A stretch of DNA of 64,000 nucleotides from Flavobacteriales bacterium (GTDB lineage: Bacteria; Bacteroidota; Bacteroidia; Flavobacteriales_F; PHOS-HE28), in the NCBI GenBank assembly GCA_016716605.1, contig JADJWA010000001.1, positions 496,001 through 560,000 on the forward strand. Reading direction: 5' to 3'. The notes under the pieces were generated by a model that did not search any database, was not told the DNA's origin, and was given only the letters and a program-made list of their open reading frames with translations. How positions within the stretch are numbered: position 1 is the first letter of the stretch; each line of letters begins with the position of its first letter. The translations under genes were made by a program, and so were the position numbers. Shown piece after piece: positions 1 through 9,500 of the stretch.

Positions 1-1002
1 CAACGTGCCGCGAAGGACCCCGCCGTGACACGCATCCGCATCACCTTGTACCGGGTGGCCACCGAGAGCAGCGTTTGCGAGGCCCTGCTCGAAGCGTTGC
101 ACCGTGGGAAGCAGGTGGAGGCCTTCGTGGAAGTGCAGGCCCGCTTCGATGAAGGCCACAACCTGAAGTGGGGCGAGCGCCTTGAGCAAGCCGGGGCCAC
201 AGTGCATTATGGATATGAAGGCATCAAGGTGCATTGCAAGCTGTTGGTGATCGACCGCGTCGTGAAAGGCCGCTCCAAGCGATACGCATACCTCGGCACT
301 GGGAACTTCAATGAACGCACCGCCCGCATTTATGCCGATTGCGCGCTGATCACCTGCAACACCGCGATCACTGACGAGGCCGCACAGGTATTCGCCTATT
401 TGGCCGACCGCCGGAGGCTTCCGCGGCTGCGCCACCTCCTGGTTGCGCCCTTCTCGCTGCGCGACGGACTGGAGGCGCTGATTGACAGGGAGATCGCGAA
501 CGCAGAGCTGGGCAGGCCCGCCGGCATCACCTTGAAGCTCAACAGCCTCGAGGACCGCGCCTTGATCAGCAAGCTCTACGATGCCTCCCGGGCCGGGGTG
601 CCCGTGCGGCTGATCATACGGGGCATCTGCTGCCTCGCACCAGGCGTGCCCGGCCTGAGCGATCGCATCGAGGCCATCAGCATCGTTGACCGATACCTGG
701 AGCACACGCGCGCTTATGTGTTCGCCAACGGCGGTGCCCCGCGCGTGTACCTGGCAAGCGCTGACTGGATGGGGCGCAACCTCGACCGACGGGTAGAGGT
801 CGCTTTCCCGCTGCTCGACCCGGAGCTCAAGGATGAAATGCTGCGCCTGCTGGAACTGCAGTGGTCCGATACGGCCAAGGCCCGGGTCATCGATTCCAAG
901 CACCGCAACGCGTACCGTCGCGCAGGGCACCGGAAACCACGCGTGCATGCGCAGCGTGACACTTATACACTGCTGCGCAAAGTCTCCAAGAAGCCAGCTT
1001 GA
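1..1002 (+). CDS. ppk1: Polyphosphate kinase 1, C-terminal part (5' end outside window)
   Basis: The frame is open from base 1, so the gene enters from the left and only its last 333 codons are seen. PPK1 reversibly moves the gamma phosphate of ATP onto a growing polyphosphate chain. The fragment contains the family's strongly conserved C-terminal region: TLYRVA near the start, QARFDE, GTGNFNE, DREIANA, ITLKLN and ASADWM. The two histidines used by PPK1 (H435 and H592 in E. coli numbering) are recognisable as His78 in VHCKLL and His235 in DRYLEH. The C-terminal tail is short and basic. Start codon and N-terminal domains lie outside the window. The match is clear; only completeness is unknown. 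Confidence 0.95.
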   Translation, partial: QRAAKDPAVTRIRITLYRVATESSVCEALLEALHRGKQVEAFVEVQARFDEGHNLKWGERLEQAGATVHYGYEGIKVHCKLLVIDRVVKGRSKRYAYLGTGNFNERTARIYADCALITCNTAITDEAAQVFAYLADRRRLPRLRHLLVAPFSLRDGLEALIDREIANAELGRPAGITLKLNSLEDRALISKLYDASRAGVPVRLIIRGICCLAPGVPGLSDRIEAISIVDRYLEHTRAYVFANGGAPRVYLASADWMGRNLDRRVEVAFPLLDPELKDEMLRLLELQWSDTAKARVIDSKHRNAYRRAGHRKPRVHAQRDTYTLLRKVSKKPA

Positions 1003-1332
1003 TCGGGTTCCGTGGCGAAAGGGGGGAGAAGGACTACCCTACCTACCATTGACGCAAGCCCTTGCAGGTTACATCAATCCAAAACCGCCTCCTCCCGCCC
1101 TTTCAGGATCTTCCACGTGCGGCTGCAGGACCTGCCTGCACCCGAGGCGGCGAAGATGGGTGCGCGCGCCGAACTGCCCGACACCGGATCGAACCGGAAA
1201 TATCAACAGCCCGGATCGCCGGAAACGACGAGCGGCCCGGATGGGGCCCTTCATCCCGGCGAAAGCCGATCATGCGAACTGCGGGATCAACCGGTGATCT
1301 TCGCGAATCCGCTCTCGCTAACGTCGACCATC
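1003..1332. other. Gene-poor spacer after ppk1
   Basis: This is 330 bases between the end of ppk1 and the tRNA terminator. Several open frames cross it, but none has a recognisable domain, signal peptide or conserved motif, and they overlap each other on both strands. I see no RNA gene and no repeat here. It may hold the 3' end of the ppk1 transcript. Confidence 0.5.
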
Positions 1333-1364
1333 AAAAAGAAAGGCGGCTTGAATCAGCCGCCTTT
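1333..1364 (-). terminator. Rho-independent terminator of the tRNA gene
   Basis: Read on the minus strand just after the tRNA, the sequence forms a stem AAGGCGGCT / AGCCGCCTT with a six-base loop. It is followed by the T-rich run TTCTTTTTGA. This is a textbook intrinsic terminator, two bases beyond the tRNA 3' end. Confidence 0.85.
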
Positions 1365-1440
<76 letters not shown>

Positions 1441-1512
1441 AGAACCAGAACCCGTACGTGCACGGGGCCGCAAGTTTAGTGCAATCCCACGGAATCGCAT
1501 CACCTTCGCACG

Positions 1513-2397
1513 ATGGCCCTGCCGAGCGAACTGATTGACGAGCTGGCCATGGCCATAGGCAGGCACTCCGGCGCAAAGACGACCATTTCGGGCGTTCTCC
1601 CAGTTGGTGGTGGCAGCATCAACGACTGCTATCGGCTCGACGCCTCCAAAGGCCGGTTCTTCGTGAAGGTGAACACGGCTGATCGCTTCCCTAGCCTGTT
1701 CGAGGCAGAGGCCGATGGCTTGCAGCGTTTGATGGCGGCCGGGCCCTTGGCAGTGCCGCGCGTGATCGCTCATGGCGAAAGCGCAGGGCACGCCTTCCTG
1801 CTCATGGAGTGGTTGGAACCAGGGCTCAAGGGGCGGGCGTTCTGGGAGGGCTTCGGCTACGGGCTCGCGCAATTGCACCGGCATACCCAGCAGCGCTTTG
1901 GCTTGGCTCGCGACAATTACATCGGCAGCCTCCCGCAGATCAATGCGGAAGAGGATTCGTGGGACCGCTTCTTCATCCTGCACCGGCTGGAGCCCTTGCT
2001 GCGCAAGGCTCGCGATCGGGGCCACCTCGGAGAAGGCGTTGCATTCCGGTTCGAGCGCCTATTCGGAAAGCTCGGCGGCCTGTTCCCGCATGAACCCCCT
2101 GCCCTGCTGCATGGCGATCTATGGAGCGGCAATTTCCTCTGCGGCAGCGCCGGGGATCCCGTACTCATCGATCCCGCCGTGTATTACGGCCACCGCGAGA
2201 TGGATCTGGCAATGACCCGGCTCTTCGGCGGATTCGATGATGCCTTCTACGATGCCTATCAGGCACACCTCGCGCTTGCGATCGGATGGCAGGACCGCGT
2301 TGACCTCTGCAGTCTATATCCCTTGCTGGTGCATGTGAACCTGTTCGGCGGCGGGTACGCGCAGCAAGTCGATTCCATTGTTCGGCGCTTCTGCTGA
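1513..2397 (+). CDS. Fructosamine/ketosamine kinase family protein
   Basis: 294 aa, the usual length for the fructosamine-3-kinase family, which phosphorylates sugar adducts on protein amines so that they fall off (protein deglycation). Visible kinase-like features are a glycine-rich loop GGGSINDCY (32-40), the lysine strand FFVKVN (49-54), the catalytic loop LLHGDLWSGN (199-208) with Asp202, and the metal-binding IDPAVYYG (219-226). The end of the protein has the family signature with VHVNLFGGGY. It is preceded by 72 bases that separate it from the divergent tRNA. It may be co-transcribed with the transporter downstream, 87 bases away. The substrate cannot be told from sequence. Confidence 0.9.
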   Translation: MALPSELIDELAMAIGRHSGAKTTISGVLPVGGGSINDCYRLDASKGRFFVKVNTADRFPSLFEAEADGLQRLMAAGPLAVPRVIAHGESAGHAFLLMEWLEPGLKGRAFWEGFGYGLAQLHRHTQQRFGLARDNYIGSLPQINAEEDSWDRFFILHRLEPLLRKARDRGHLGEGVAFRFERLFGKLGGLFPHEPPALLHGDLWSGNFLCGSAGDPVLIDPAVYYGHREMDLAMTRLFGGFDDAFYDAYQAHLALAIGWQDRVDLCSLYPLLVHVNLFGGGYAQQVDSIVRRFC

Positions 2398-2484
2398 AGG
2401 ACGCGCCCCTGGCGCACGGACCTGGCGGAAACCGAAGCGCATCATGCCGCACTTTCAGCGTGCAAGCAAGACCTTCACCCCGCC

Positions 2485-3957
2485 ATGAAGCGATGGCTCT
2501 TCATCATTGCCGGCCCGCTAGCCGCGTTGCTGGTCTTCGCGCTCATGCACCACCACGGGCATCAACCTGCCCTCATGGCGGGCCTCGTGGCGTGGATGGC
2601 CTTGTGGTGGATCACCGAAGCCGTACCCATCCCCGTCACTTCCATCCTGCCGCTGCTGCTCTTCCCGGTACTGGGCATCGATGATGTGCCCGCCACCGCC
2701 GCGCATTACGGCAAGGAGATCATCTTCCTCTTCCTGGGCGGCTTCATCATCGCACTGGGCATCGAGCGCTGCGGGCTGCACAGGCGCATCGCGCTAGGCA
2801 TCATGGCGCGCGTGGGCAGCAGCTCGGAAAGGCTGGTTCTGGGCGTGATGGCGGCCTGCGCGCTGCTCAGCATGTGGATCAACAGCACTGCCGCAACGCT
2901 GGTGATGCTGCCCATCGCTTTGAGCCTGATCGACGATGAGGACGCGCCCGCTGACGCGCGCAAGCGATTGGTCGTGCCTTTGTTATTGGGTGTTGCGTAC
3001 GGAGCAACGGTTGGCGGCATGGCCACACCGGTGGGCACGCCGCCCAACCTCGTCTTCATCGCGCTGTGGAAGCAGCTCTATCCCGGTCAGGATGCGATCG
3101 GCTTCGGGCAATGGATGGCCACCGGGCTGCCGCTGGCTGCGGTCTTCCTCGCGATCGCCTGGCTGCTGCTCACGCGCATCGCATTCAAGCTGAAGGGCGA
3201 TTCGCTCGGCGGCGCTGATGCTGTGCAACTGCGGCTGAAAGCGCTGGGCCGAGCCTCGCGCGATGAATGGCTGGCTGGAGGCGTGTTCGCGCTGGTGGCG
3301 CTGCTGTGGATGACCGGCGATTCGATCAAACAGGGCGAAACGGAGCTCTTCACAGGCTGGCGCGATAGTGCCGAAGCCTTGAAGGAGGTGAGCGATGCGG
3401 CCGTGGCGGTGATGGGCGCGGTGCTGCTCTTCCTTCTCCCTGCGAGCAAGCGCATGCGGCAACCGCATGATGCCTACGCCACGCACGAAGAAGGACGGTC
3501 GCTCATGAGCTGGAGCTTTGCCGAGCAGCGTGTGCCTTGGGGCGTGCTTCTGCTCATCGGCGGTGGTTTCGCGCTGGCGGCTGGCGTTGATAAGAGCGGA
3601 CTCAGCGGCATCATCGGCGAAGCGATGGCGGGCCTCGGTTCTTTGCCGATGATTCTGTTGATCGGCAGTACCGCGCTGATCGTTTGCCTGCTCAGCGAAT
3701 TGGGCAGCAATACCGCTACCGCGAGCCTCACGCTGCCTATCCTAGCCGCCATGGCGGACCGATGGGGCATGGATCCGCAAAGCATCCTCTGGCCATCGGC
3801 GCTGGCCGCGAGCTTGGGCTTCATGCTTCCGGTGGCATCGCCCATGCAGACCATCGTCTTCGGCACGGGGCGCATTCCCATGCGGCAGATGGTGAAGGCC
3901 GGGGTGTGGATGGACCTGATCGGGGTAATCCTTTTGATGCTGATCTTCGGATGGTGA
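2485..3957 (+). CDS. SLC13/DASS-family anion transporter
   Basis: 490 aa polytopic inner-membrane protein with about 11-13 hydrophobic segments. It carries the two SNT-type repeats of the divalent anion:sodium symporter family: NSTAATLVMLP (about 132-142) and SNTATASLTLP (about 412-422). GTPPNLVFIALW follows the first repeat. These motifs bind sodium and substrate in characterised members such as VcINDY. The likely substrates are C4-dicarboxylates, citrate or sulfate, and the sequence does not decide between them. Its last 7 bases overlap the start of the next gene, so the two are probably co-translated. Confidence 0.88.
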   Translation: MKRWLFIIAGPLAALLVFALMHHHGHQPALMAGLVAWMALWWITEAVPIPVTSILPLLLFPVLGIDDVPATAAHYGKEIIFLFLGGFIIALGIERCGLHRRIALGIMARVGSSSERLVLGVMAACALLSMWINSTAATLVMLPIALSLIDDEDAPADARKRLVVPLLLGVAYGATVGGMATPVGTPPNLVFIALWKQLYPGQDAIGFGQWMATGLPLAAVFLAIAWLLLTRIAFKLKGDSLGGADAVQLRLKALGRASRDEWLAGGVFALVALLWMTGDSIKQGETELFTGWRDSAEALKEVSDAAVAVMGAVLLFLLPASKRMRQPHDAYATHEEGRSLMSWSFAEQRVPWGVLLLIGGGFALAAGVDKSGLSGIIGEAMAGLGSLPMILLIGSTALIVCLLSELGSNTATASLTLPILAAMADRWGMDPQSILWPSALAASLGFMLPVASPMQTIVFGTGRIPMRQMVKAGVWMDLIGVILLMLIFGW

Positions 3958-5732
3958 TCCGCTTTTCTGTCGCGGTGCTTTTTGCCCTGCTTGGAGCGAT
4001 GGTTCGGGCACAGCCCATAAGGGACCGACTCGAAGCCTTGCGTTCGGCAAACATGATGGACTCACTGCGCGAGGCAGCTGAGCAGGTGCTGGATGCGCTC
4101 CCGCGACCACCAGCCATCGACCTCTACGAGGCCGAATGGCACCTCGCATACGCCCTTGACCAGAGCGATGATCCCAGGGGCGCGCTGGAACATGCGCAGA
4201 ACGCGTGGCTCGTCGCGCGGGAATTGAAGGACACTACCCGGATCCTCGCCTCGCTTTACCAGCTCACCAAACTCAACGTGGAAGGAAGGCACTACGAAGA
4301 AGCCGATCGTTTCCGCAGGGAACACCTCGCCTTGGCCCGCACCTTCGGCCGTGATACCATCCAACATGTGCTCGCCATTAACAGCATGGGCAGCATGTTC
4401 AGCCGCATCGAGCGTGCTGATTCGGAGGAATACTGTTATCGCGAAGGCCTGAAGTTGCTCGGCAACCGCAAGCATGTGGTGAAGCAAGCCCTGCTTGGCA
4501 ACCTCGCAAGCACGTTGAGCGCAAGAGGAGAACACGCTGAAGCAGCAAAACTGCATGAACGCGTTCTCGCCGAACTGGATAGCACCGACCTGCACAATCA
4601 GGCTTGGACGTACAGCAACCTCGGCCGATCACTGATGTACGCCGAACGCTACACCGATGCGCTCGCGGCATTCGCCACGGGCGATTCGCTCAACGCCGTC
4701 AGCGGGAACGCCCTCAACCTGGCCATCGACATGGCAGAACTGCGCGCCGAGTGCCTCGAAGCCATGGGCGACATACCCGGTGCATACACGATGGTGAAGC
4801 ATGCGCGCGATCTGCAGGACACGCTCTTCACGCGCGCCATGAACGAGCAGTTGCTGGAGCTTGAGACGAAGTTCGGAACGCGATTGAAGGAAGAAGAGAT
4901 CGCGCGGCTGGGTGCCGAAGCGCGCGAGCAGGAGGAGCGTCTGCGCGTACGCAATGTGCAGCTCTATGGAAGCATCGCCATGGCCGTCCTGTTGTTGATC
5001 GGCGTGCTGCTCGTGTGGCGCAACCTGCGGCAGAAGCGGAGGCACGCGACCGTGCTCGAGGGCCTGAACACGGAACTGAAGGACCAGAAGGAACGCATCG
5101 AGGAGATCAATCGCCTCCTGCAACTGAAGGTGCTGCGCACACAGATGAACCCCCACTTCATCTACAACTGCCTGCATGCCATCGGCAACCTGGTGCGCAA
5201 GGGCGATGCGGTCGGGGCGGGGAGCTACCTCGACGGCTTCGCCCGGCTGCTGCGCATGGTGCTCGACCACAGTGTGAAGGACCGCGTGCCCCTGAGCCAG
5301 GAGATGGACTTCCTGCGGCAGTACCTGAAGCTCGAGGCGCTGCGCTTCGCGGACGGCCTCGTGTATGAGGTGGACGCGGATCCCGCCCTGCTTGAAGAGG
5401 ATGACGCCGTGCCCGCCCTGGTGGTGCAGCCCTTCGTGGAGAACGCCATCTGGCACGGGCTGGCGACGAAGGAAGGTGACAAGCACGTGAGCGTCGGGTT
5501 CGCCGAGCGTGATGGCCGGATCATCTGCACGGTAGAGGACAACGGCATCGGAAGGAGTGCTGCTCCGAAACGCGAGTTCACGGATGGCAGTCCGAGCATG
5601 GGCCTGCAGCTCACCAATGAACGGTTGCAGCTTCTCACCTTCCGCCTGCAGGAGCGCGGGAGCGTGACCTTCACCGACCTGCATACCCACGGTGCACCGG
5701 CAGGAACGCGGGTCGAAGTGGTGCTGGCCTAA
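3951..5732 (+). CDS. TPR sensor histidine kinase, LytS type (His_kinase PF06580)
   Basis: 593 aa from the ATG at 3951, which gives a clean signal peptide (VIRFSVAVLFALLGA). Upstream in-frame starts lie inside the transporter gene and are not credible. Order of parts: secretion signal (1-21), periplasmic TPR-like helical repeats (about 25-300), one membrane span LYGSIAMAVLLLIGVLLVW (about 338-356), a coiled coil, then the His_kinase domain with phospho-acceptor His402 in MNPHFIYNCL. The HATPase domain has VENAIWHGL (N box) and DNGIG (G1). It is followed after 9 bases by a LytTR regulator, the typical partner. The signal sensed by the TPR region is unknown. Confidence 0.92.
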   Translation: MVIRFSVAVLFALLGAMVRAQPIRDRLEALRSANMMDSLREAAEQVLDALPRPPAIDLYEAEWHLAYALDQSDDPRGALEHAQNAWLVARELKDTTRILASLYQLTKLNVEGRHYEEADRFRREHLALARTFGRDTIQHVLAINSMGSMFSRIERADSEEYCYREGLKLLGNRKHVVKQALLGNLASTLSARGEHAEAAKLHERVLAELDSTDLHNQAWTYSNLGRSLMYAERYTDALAAFATGDSLNAVSGNALNLAIDMAELRAECLEAMGDIPGAYTMVKHARDLQDTLFTRAMNEQLLELETKFGTRLKEEEIARLGAEAREQEERLRVRNVQLYGSIAMAVLLLIGVLLVWRNLRQKRRHATVLEGLNTELKDQKERIEEINRLLQLKVLRTQMNPHFIYNCLHAIGNLVRKGDAVGAGSYLDGFARLLRMVLDHSVKDRVPLSQEMDFLRQYLKLEALRFADGLVYEVDADPALLEEDDAVPALVVQPFVENAIWHGLATKEGDKHVSVGFAERDGRIICTVEDNGIGRSAAPKREFTDGSPSMGLQLTNERLQLLTFRLQERGSVTFTDLHTHGAPAGTRVEVVLA

Positions 5733-5741
5733 CTTCCCGCC

Positions 5742-6479
5742 ATGATCACGGCCGTGCAGGTGGACGACGAAACGAGCGCCCGCGAATTCCTTCGTGGACG
5801 CCTGCGCGATGTGGCGCCGGAAGTCCAGGTGCTCGGCGAAGCGAAGAACATCGACGATGCGACGCGCTTGATCGCCGACACCAAACCACAGCTCGTCTTC
5901 CTCGATGTGGAGATGCCCGGCGGCGATGGTTTCGAGCTGCTGCACCGGCTGGGGCGCTGGGACTTCGACGTGATCTTCACCACCGCGCACAGCCACTACG
6001 CCATCCAGGCCATCCGCTTCAGTGCACTCGACTACCTGCTCAAGCCCGTGCAAGCGGGTGAGTTGCGCGCCGCCATCGACCGTCATCTGGAGCGGAAGGG
6101 AACGACCTCGCCTGAAGTGCAGCAACAATTCCTGAGCAACATCGAACCGCGCAATGAGCAAGCCCTCAAGCTTACCCTCACGCACGGCGATCGCACGCAC
6201 GCCGTCGCCCCCGCCGACATCGCCTGGTGCCAGGCTGACGACAACTACACCGCACTGCACCTCGCCGATGAGCGCCGCTTCGTTTCCGCACGCACGCTGA
6301 AGGACTACGACGAGATGCTCTCACCGCTCGGCTTCATCCGCGTACACAAGAGCGCGTTGGTGAACCGCCGCCACGTGGACGGCATCGACGGCGAAGGGCG
6401 TGTGCGCCTGCGCAATGGCGTGCGTGTGGAGATCAGCAGGAGGAGGTTGGAGGAGGTGACGAGGGAGTTGAGAGGGTGA
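5742..6479 (+). CDS. LytTR-family response regulator
   Basis: 245 aa. The N-terminal receiver domain (1-120) has acidic residues VDDE at 7-10, the phospho-acceptor Asp55 in FLDVEMPG, Thr in FTTAHS, and Lys in YLLKPV. The C-terminal LytTR DNA-binding domain (about 140-245) shows IAWCQADDNYTALHL, the helix-strand part FIRVHKSALVN, and RVEISRRR. It lies 9 bases after its predicted kinase, so the two form a two-component pair. The target genes are not evident. The secreted giant protein that follows is a candidate only because of position. Confidence 0.93.
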   Translation: MITAVQVDDETSAREFLRGRLRDVAPEVQVLGEAKNIDDATRLIADTKPQLVFLDVEMPGGDGFELLHRLGRWDFDVIFTTAHSHYAIQAIRFSALDYLLKPVQAGELRAAIDRHLERKGTTSPEVQQQFLSNIEPRNEQALKLTLTHGDRTHAVAPADIAWCQADDNYTALHLADERRFVSARTLKDYDEMLSPLGFIRVHKSALVNRRHVDGIDGEGRVRLRNGVRVEISRRRLEEVTRELRG

Positions 6480-6546
6480 ACCGTTCCCTCGATCCCTCCC
6501 CGTAGCCTCGGTCTTCCTTTCAATTCGTCCGGCGACGCACTCCCTT

Positions 6547-6567
6547 GGTCGTGCAATTCCCACGACC
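6547..6567 (+). promoter_or_regulatory. Inverted repeat touching the start codon of the giant secreted protein
   Basis: GGTCGTG (6547-6553) and CACGACC (6561-6567) form a perfect 7-bp stem with a 7-base loop. The second arm ends on the base before the ATG at 6568. In RNA it would sequester the ribosome-binding region; in DNA it could be an operator. No function is proven. Confidence 0.4.
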
Positions 6568-9500
6568 ATGCGTACCGCCCTCCTCGCTTTTGCTCTGGTT
6601 CCAACGTTCGCCTTCGCCCAGAACGCCACCAACCCCGATTGCGCCAACGCCCATCCCATTGCGGTGAGCAGCGGCGCGGTGCCGGATGAGTGGGTATTGA
6701 GCAACAATGCCGGCGAGGCCAACGCCATTTCGCCTGCCGCTTGCAGCGGTACGGGCTACAACGATGTGTGGTTCTCCTTCGTGGCCACGGCGAGCACATT
6801 GATCGTGGTGAACGACCTTCATGCTTCGTACCCCGTGCATATCGAGGCATTCAGCGGGGCGTGTGGGTCGCTGACCAGCATCGGTTGCACCACAGGCGCG
6901 AGCGTCACCAGTGCGCTGCCACTGAACGGTCTGGTGGTGGGAACCACCTACCACTTCCGAAGCTACCAGCCCGTGGCTGGGGCTCTTACGCTGCGCTGGG
7001 GCGTGGTGCATCCCATCACGAACAACGAGTGCGTCGGTGCCATGGAGCTCATTCCGTCGCCGAACATCACCCCGCTCTCCCTGGGGCAGCAGTTCTCGAC
7101 CCTTGGCGCCACCCAGTCGCAAGCGGGCTGCGGGGTGGCCGCCGCGAGCGATGATGACGTGTGGCTGCGTTTCACCGCTACTGCTCCGAAGCACATGGTC
7201 GTGATCTCGCCGGAGTCCGATGTGGTGGTGCAGGCCTTCACCGGCACCTGCGGAAGCCTCACGAGCTTGTGGTGCGAGGACGATTGGAACATTCGCCGCG
7301 AGATCACGGGCCTTGCACCCGGCCAGGTGATCCATCTGCGCGTGTACTCCGAGAGCACGGTCGCGCAGAACTATGTGTGGTTCCGCGCAGCGATCGGAAG
7401 CCCACCGGCGAACGATGAGTGCGCGAACCCAATTACCATAGCTGTGAATGAGACCGCAGAGCCCGGCCAGGTGCATGGGTTCAATGTGGAAACGGCGACC
7501 GGCTCGGTCGTCAACAACTACTCCACACTACAGGACGTTTGGTTCCGGTTCACCGCTCCGTCCTCCGATCTGGTGATCGAGAAGGTGGGATCCTTCAGCA
7601 TGGCGCTCTTCGATGCGAACTGTGTGGATGGGATCGTGAATGCAGGGACCACCACCCCGCTTATCCTGAACGCGCTTGTCCCGGGCAACACATACAACCT
7701 GAAGGTGGGCGGGGCCTCTGTTGGCGGCATTCGAACGCGCGGGTTCACCACCAACGACGATTGTACGGACGCGATCGGCTTGCCTGTGCAGGAGCAGGAT
7801 GACCCGCTGCTCTACACGAATGCGGTGACCTACGGCGCCACGCAGAGCGCCACGGCATGCCTAACCGGAACGGATGACGATGTGTGGTTCAGCTTCACGG
7901 CCACCGCGCCCACCATCTTGCTGCGTGCCTTCGCAGATGGCACAGCGCTCCGGTATGAACTGAACACCGGCGTCTGTGGTGCGCTGGTCCCGATCGAATG
8001 CGGCTCCGTTGGCTTCACTACAGGCACTGCGCTGGACAGCCTGGTGGTCGGCACCATATACACCTTCCGCCTATGGACGAGCGGCATTGCACCAAGGCCG
8101 TTGAAGGTGGCCTTGGCGAAAGCGGCCTTGAACGACGAATGCGCAGGAGCGGTCACGTTGGTGCCCACCAATGTGCTCGACTACGACCACGCGCAACGGA
8201 CCGGATTCGCCTTCGCCACCTCTTCGCTTCCCATGTGCGGCAGCGCTGCCGCATCAAAGGACCTGTGGTACAGCTTCACGGCCACGGCTTCCACGGCAGC
8301 GTTGGTAGTGCAACCGCGCAACGTCACCTTCGATGTGCATATCGAGCTCTTCTCCGGTACCTGCGCCTCGCTCGCCAGCTTGCTCTGCGAGGAGGAGACC
8401 GCGACCAATTTCACGGGCCTTGTGCCGGGCAACACCTATTTCGTTCGCACCTATCCCTACGGTGGCGGGGACAACGCGGAGTTTAGCCACCAGTTCTATG
8501 CGCCACCAGCCAACGATGACATGGCCGGTGCCATCGAGCTCCTCCCGAACGGTGATGCGTTCACGCACCAGATGCGGCCCTTTGTGAACTACGGCGCTTC
8601 GATGTCCTTCGCACAAGCCGCATGCACGGGCACACCCGCGAGCGATGTGTGGTTCTACTTCGTGGCAACAGGAGCGCAGCACACGGTGGGCGTGGATGTG
8701 GGGAGCATGAATTATGAGGAGGGCGCCGCGACCATGCGCATCGAGACCTTCCACGGCTTCTCCACCATACCGGACACCTTGCTCGCGAACGAACTCGCCT
8801 GTGGCACGAGCACCAATGGCGTCAATGTCACGGGCCTTGCCACAGGCGATACGGTGATGGTGCGCGTATTCTCCAGCACGGTCGGCCCGCACTACATCCG
8901 CACCATACACCCGTGGGTGAGCGGGGTCGGTACTTCAGATGAAGCGAGCGGTGCTGTGACGATTTCCGACCATGACGCGTATGCGGCGGAGTTCAACACG
9001 AACAACGCCACGCAAAGCCTCCCCAGCAACGGCTGTGCGGTGATCGGCGACAGCGCGGATGACGACATCTGGTTCAAATTCACGCACGATGGCGAGCCGG
9101 CCACGATCACCTGCCACTTCCTGGACAACAATGCGGTGCTGGAGCTTTTCCAAGGTCCCGTCGGAAGTCTCGTGCCGATCGCGTGCGGCTACAACTACAT
9201 GGTGCTGCCCAGTTCGCTGGTCGATGGGCAGGTGTACCATTTCCGCGTGTACAGCCGCAATACCGGCGCCCTGCGTGGCAAGCTCGGCATCTTCCATACC
9301 CCGCATCCCATGGAAAGCCCGTGCGCCGATCTGGATTGCCTCGGGCCGAACCTGGTGGTGAACCCCGGCATGGAATCGGACTTGAACGCGACCCAGTTCG
9401 ATCCTGATGGCTATCCCGACCCCGTTGGCTACAGTCTTGCCCCGGATTGGCATACGGCAGTGGCCACTGCGGACAGCTACTCCTCCGGCAATGCGTACAA

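Noticed and set aside
4629..6260. 543-codon open frame on the minus strand
   Set aside because: It lies opposite the kinase and LytTR regulator genes, both of which have all their motifs; the antisense product has no recognisable feature.
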